A DNA stretch of 64,000 nt. It comes from Pampus argenteus. Its lineage: Eukaryota > Chordata > Actinopteri > Scombriformes > Stromateidae. Positions 62,201-64,000 of this stretch are shown in pieces. Where the stretch lies: NCBI GenBank assembly GCA_036937835.1, contig CM072871.1:946001-1010000 (forward strand), given 5' to 3'. The number at the start of each line of letters is the position of its first letter. The stretch's first letter is position 1. The notes below the pieces were generated by a model that was not told the DNA's origin, did no database searches, and saw only the letters and a program-made list of their open reading frames with translations. The translations under genes and the position numbers were made by a program.

Positions 62201-63263
62201 GGAGGTGATTAAGTAGTTAGTTGATTATGTAATTATTGTTTGTCTGATGCTGTTTTGTGATTTGGCCCCGTATGCAACAGATGCATCAGTCCGGTCCAGT
62301 TCATCCTGGGCCTGTTGTAGAGGTCATTAGAGGTCCGTGTCCTCGCTGCTTCCTGTCAAGTTGTCTCAACGCCTTCCAAAAAATACATCTGACACACGTT
62401 TATATTATATAAAAAAAGTGTTTGCATGTTCTGTTGGTTGATTGGACACATTAAAATGAGAACTACCAATATATGGTTAAATAACTGACTTGCTTTAAGT
62501 ATCACAACACATATTTTAATACAGTACTCACATGCTCATTAAAGAAGTTATTGGTCCCTATAATTGTTTCTTCTGTCTTCCTTCCTGATACAATTTTAAG
62601 GTAAAAGATTAAAAAAGTTTATGTGGAGCTACGTTCACATCTTATAACAATTACAGCCAATAACTTGTTTATATGGAAATGTGAGTATTGTATTAAAGGA
62701 ATAGTTTACCATTTATTCACTGTCTTGCAGAGAGTTAGATTGATACCACTGTTATATCTATGTCCAGTTAGCTTAGCTTAGCACAAAGACTGGAAACGGA
62801 GGGAAACAGCTAGCCTGGCTCTGTGAAACTAATTAACACATGATAACTAGTTGGTTTCATGTATGTAACACCTGAAGTGTAAAATCAGCAGGTTGTGGTT
62901 TCTGAACCGGGTGCGGTGACTTCGTGGAGTCTCCACTGGTTTCCCCTGTATCCCGTCTATATGCTAAACTAAACTAAGTAGAAGTTATATCAAACTTCTA
63001 ATTTAAGTCTTGACAAGAAAACAAACGAGGAATTTATAAAAATTAACGCATCCCTTAACTTAACCCTTAACTTAGCAGCTGTATTGAACTTTGTCTGAAG
63101 GCTCGTTGCCGTGGTGTATATATGTCTGAACTGTCTTCTCTTTGTCTCTCGCCTCCTCTTCTCGTTGCCATGCCCCTAGACTCAGGATGTAAGTCCGGAG
63201 GATGTAGATTTAGAGAATGAGCCTTGGTATAAATTCTTTTCAGAGATGGAGTTTGACAACGCG
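56286..63263 (+). CDS. sorbs1: sorbs1 (CAP/ponsin), N-terminal and SoHo region, 13 coding exons, partial
   Basis: SORBS1 is an adaptor at focal adhesions and Z-discs that binds flotillin through its SoHo domain and Cbl, vinculin and other proteins through SH3 domains. Exons: 56286-56322, 56446-56532, 56794-56910, 57544-57650, 57754-57889, 58029-58058, 58795-58937, 59057-59117, 59309-59383, 60463-60498, 60599-60707, 61536-61650, 63180-63263. They make 1137 bases with matching phases throughout. Family landmarks are RSVCCVRITPLSTM (cf. ARSISAVKIIPVKTV), GKGVVTLRA, VNPTIVLLQHNR, KSKDWYKTMFKQIH and ENPYRPTYIFPD. These are followed by VPRSKSD, PPDKKVDTRKYRAEPKSI, YEPGKSSVL and NEPWYKFFSEMEF. The last six belong to the SoHo domain and the segment after it. 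SORBS1 fits better than SORBS2 or SORBS3 because of the ENPY and DVSPEDVDLENEPWYKFF segments and the pik3ap1 neighbour. The first coding exon is unresolved; the three C-terminal SH3 domains are past the right edge. Confidence 0.95.
56437..56454 (+). promoter_or_regulatory. Tandem splice acceptors 9 nt apart, sorbs1
   Basis: The sequence cctgcaggtcctgcaggtcctc offers two AG acceptors, 56444-56445 and 56453-56454, giving exon starts at 56446 or 56455. Both keep the frame; the longer form adds three residues (ASPAGPRS versus ASPRS). Confidence 0.5.
58083..58131. repeat. (GACT)n repeat, 24 bases after a 30-nt microexon of sorbs1
   Basis: Twelve GACT units begin shortly after the donor of the 30-base exon at 58029-58058. 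Confidence 0.95.
58132..58794 (+). other. sorbs1 intron sequence, 663 bases
   Basis: AT-rich intron segment with a taattat cluster near 58.38 kb. A short open frame (from about 58669) runs into the next exon in the wrong frame and is not real coding sequence. Confidence 0.6.
59159..59272. repeat. TG-rich minisatellite (tatgttgtttg), sorbs1 intron
   Basis: About nine imperfect copies of an 11-base unit, tatgttgtttg, ending 36 bases before the acceptor of the exon at 59309. The transcribed strand gives UGUU/GUUUGU motifs. Confidence 0.9.
59384..60462 (+). other. sorbs1 intron sequence, 1079 bases
   Basis: No exon candidate was found. It contains a triplicated gatgctcatc/gatgctcag motif (about 60178-60206) and AT-rich flanks. 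The donor is tcaacag|gtatctg and the acceptor ctctttcag. Confidence 0.6.
60522..60546. repeat. (TA)n microsatellite in sorbs1 intron
   Basis: TA tract of about 12 units in the short intron (60499-60598) between two sorbs1 exons, starting 23 bases after the donor. Confidence 0.9.
60708..61535 (+). other. sorbs1 intron sequence, 828 bases
   Basis: No extra exon found. It includes a G-run block (about 61383-61412) and a C-rich, TG-poor acceptor region (ccacccctccctgacacccgcc). Confidence 0.6.
61651..63179 (+). other. sorbs1 intron sequence, 1.5 kb, with a family A repeat
   Basis: No coding exon is recognised. Near the left end is a (CCAC)-rich patch (61728-61778). The dispersed repeat at 62.7 kb lies here. 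The acceptor is cgttgccatgcccctag. Confidence 0.6.
62690..62960 (+). repeat. Dispersed teleost repeat (family A)
   Basis: Carries ttaaaggaatagtttaccat, then ttagcttagcttagcacaaa and actggaaacggagggaaac with agctagcctggctctgtg. Same order of landmarks as at 19.5 kb and, partly, 6.0 kb. Confidence 0.75.
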
Positions 63264-64000
63264 GTAAGTGGTTGCTGTCTTCACAGTGACAGTATATTGT
63301 ATTTTATTGCATGTGTTAACATCTATGTTTAAATAATGCCTAAACATCCTGTCTGTCTCTAAGGACTACTCCAATCCCACTTTCACGTTGAACAGTTTCC
63401 TTTTTAATTGATCTTCCACATTAAAAGCACCTATGTGACGACAGACTACTGATCAGTTTTTATACATCCCTATTTTTCATATTTTTTCTGATTTTATTTC
63501 AGGTTGTATATGAGCAGTTCTTTCACAGCTTACCTGATATAGGTGCTCATCGTTCCTCATCGTCACCTCAAACGATTTAAAAGGATGTTTGTGTTCAGAG
63601 TCTAAAACAGTCCACAGGTGTATTTTCACCCTCAGCAGTTTATTTGTATCTGTGAGTCTGAGTGAGCTGCACTTTTTCCCTCATCATCATCTAATCATTA
63701 TTATTTAATACACTGATTATTGATTAGATTCTATTATACTGCAGTAGTGCTCATAACAAAGGACCAATGAAATGATCACAGAGCCGCTGTGAGTTCATCA
63801 GGTAATAACAGCCACCGCGGCAGCATCCTGCAGTCGAGCATTCGATTCCAGGATAATCCAGGACCCTTGAAATTATAAATCCTGGCTGTCTGCTGTCTGG
63901 TATATTTACCAGCGTATCCAAAGGGGCGCAGCCAGTTGACGTTGGGTATACGGTGTCATGGCAAATCCACGTCTCGGGCCTTTGTTGGCACCAGACGAGC
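63264..64000 (+). other. Start of the next sorbs1 intron, to the window edge
   Basis: Donor gcg|gtaagtgg at 63263/63264. The following exon of the family (RPPPKKIWDYTPGD region) is not in the remaining sequence. A pseudo-exon at 63503-63542 is described under rejected items. Confidence 0.7.

Noticed and set aside
56286..63263. Identity as sorbs2 or sorbs3
   Set aside because: VNPTIVLLQHNR, ENPYRPTY and DLENEPWYKFFSEMEF are closest to SORBS1 as I remember it, and the pik3ap1 linkage agrees.
63503..63542. Possible extra sorbs1 exon (VVYEQFFHSLPDI) with a good tttatttcag acceptor
   Set aside because: The donor (atag|gtgctc) is weak, it ends in phase 1 whereas the next family exon is expected in phase 0, and the peptide matches nothing in SORBS proteins.

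Overview
This window is vertebrate nuclear DNA from a ray-finned fish, most likely a percomorph teleost. It has GT-AG introns, AT-rich non-coding sequence, many (CA)n and (TA)n tracts and short minisatellites. It also carries degraded copies of repeat families that I recognise as widespread in teleosts. There are no bacterial, viral or intact transposon genes.

Three protein-coding genes could be rebuilt exon by exon, checking reading frame and splice phase at every junction. (1) fam204a, minus strand, 23285 down to 10803: seven coding exons and 217 residues, with a 9.6 kb fifth intron separating the last two exons from the rest. (2) pik3ap1 (BCAP, the phosphoinositide 3-kinase adaptor), plus strand, 39792-48461: 18 coding exons and 890 residues, complete, with all four YxxM motifs that recruit PI3K. 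(3) sorbs1 (CAP/ponsin, a sorbin/SH3 adaptor), plus strand: 13 secure coding exons from 56286 to 63263, covering the N-terminal region and the SoHo domain. The first coding exon is unresolved and the SH3 exons lie beyond the right edge.

Layout. 1-10.5 kb: non-coding sequence downstream of fam204a, with simple repeats and AT-rich stretches that look like conserved enhancers. 10.8-23.3 kb: fam204a, with a repeat-bearing long intron. About 23.3-23.7 kb: a compact promoter with CCAAT boxes in both orientations and a possible divergent non-coding exon. 23.7-39.8 kb: a gene-free stretch with enhancer-like blocks and minisatellites. 39.8-48.8 kb: pik3ap1 with its poly(A) signals. 49.6-64 kb: sorbs1 5' region and N-terminal half.

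The genes do not form one pathway. pik3ap1 couples receptor or TLR signalling to PI3K, sorbs1 links the cytoskeleton, adhesion sites and insulin signalling, and fam204a has no established function that I know. Their shared interest is position. All three map to human 10q, but there fam204a is far from the other two, and PIK3AP1 and SORBS1 are separated by several genes. I found no evidence for a wholly new system. The most unusual points are the splicing architecture (a GT tract filling most of an intron, NAGNAG and tandem acceptors, a cassette exon that splits a PI3K-binding motif), the divergent promoter and the candidate regulatory blocks.
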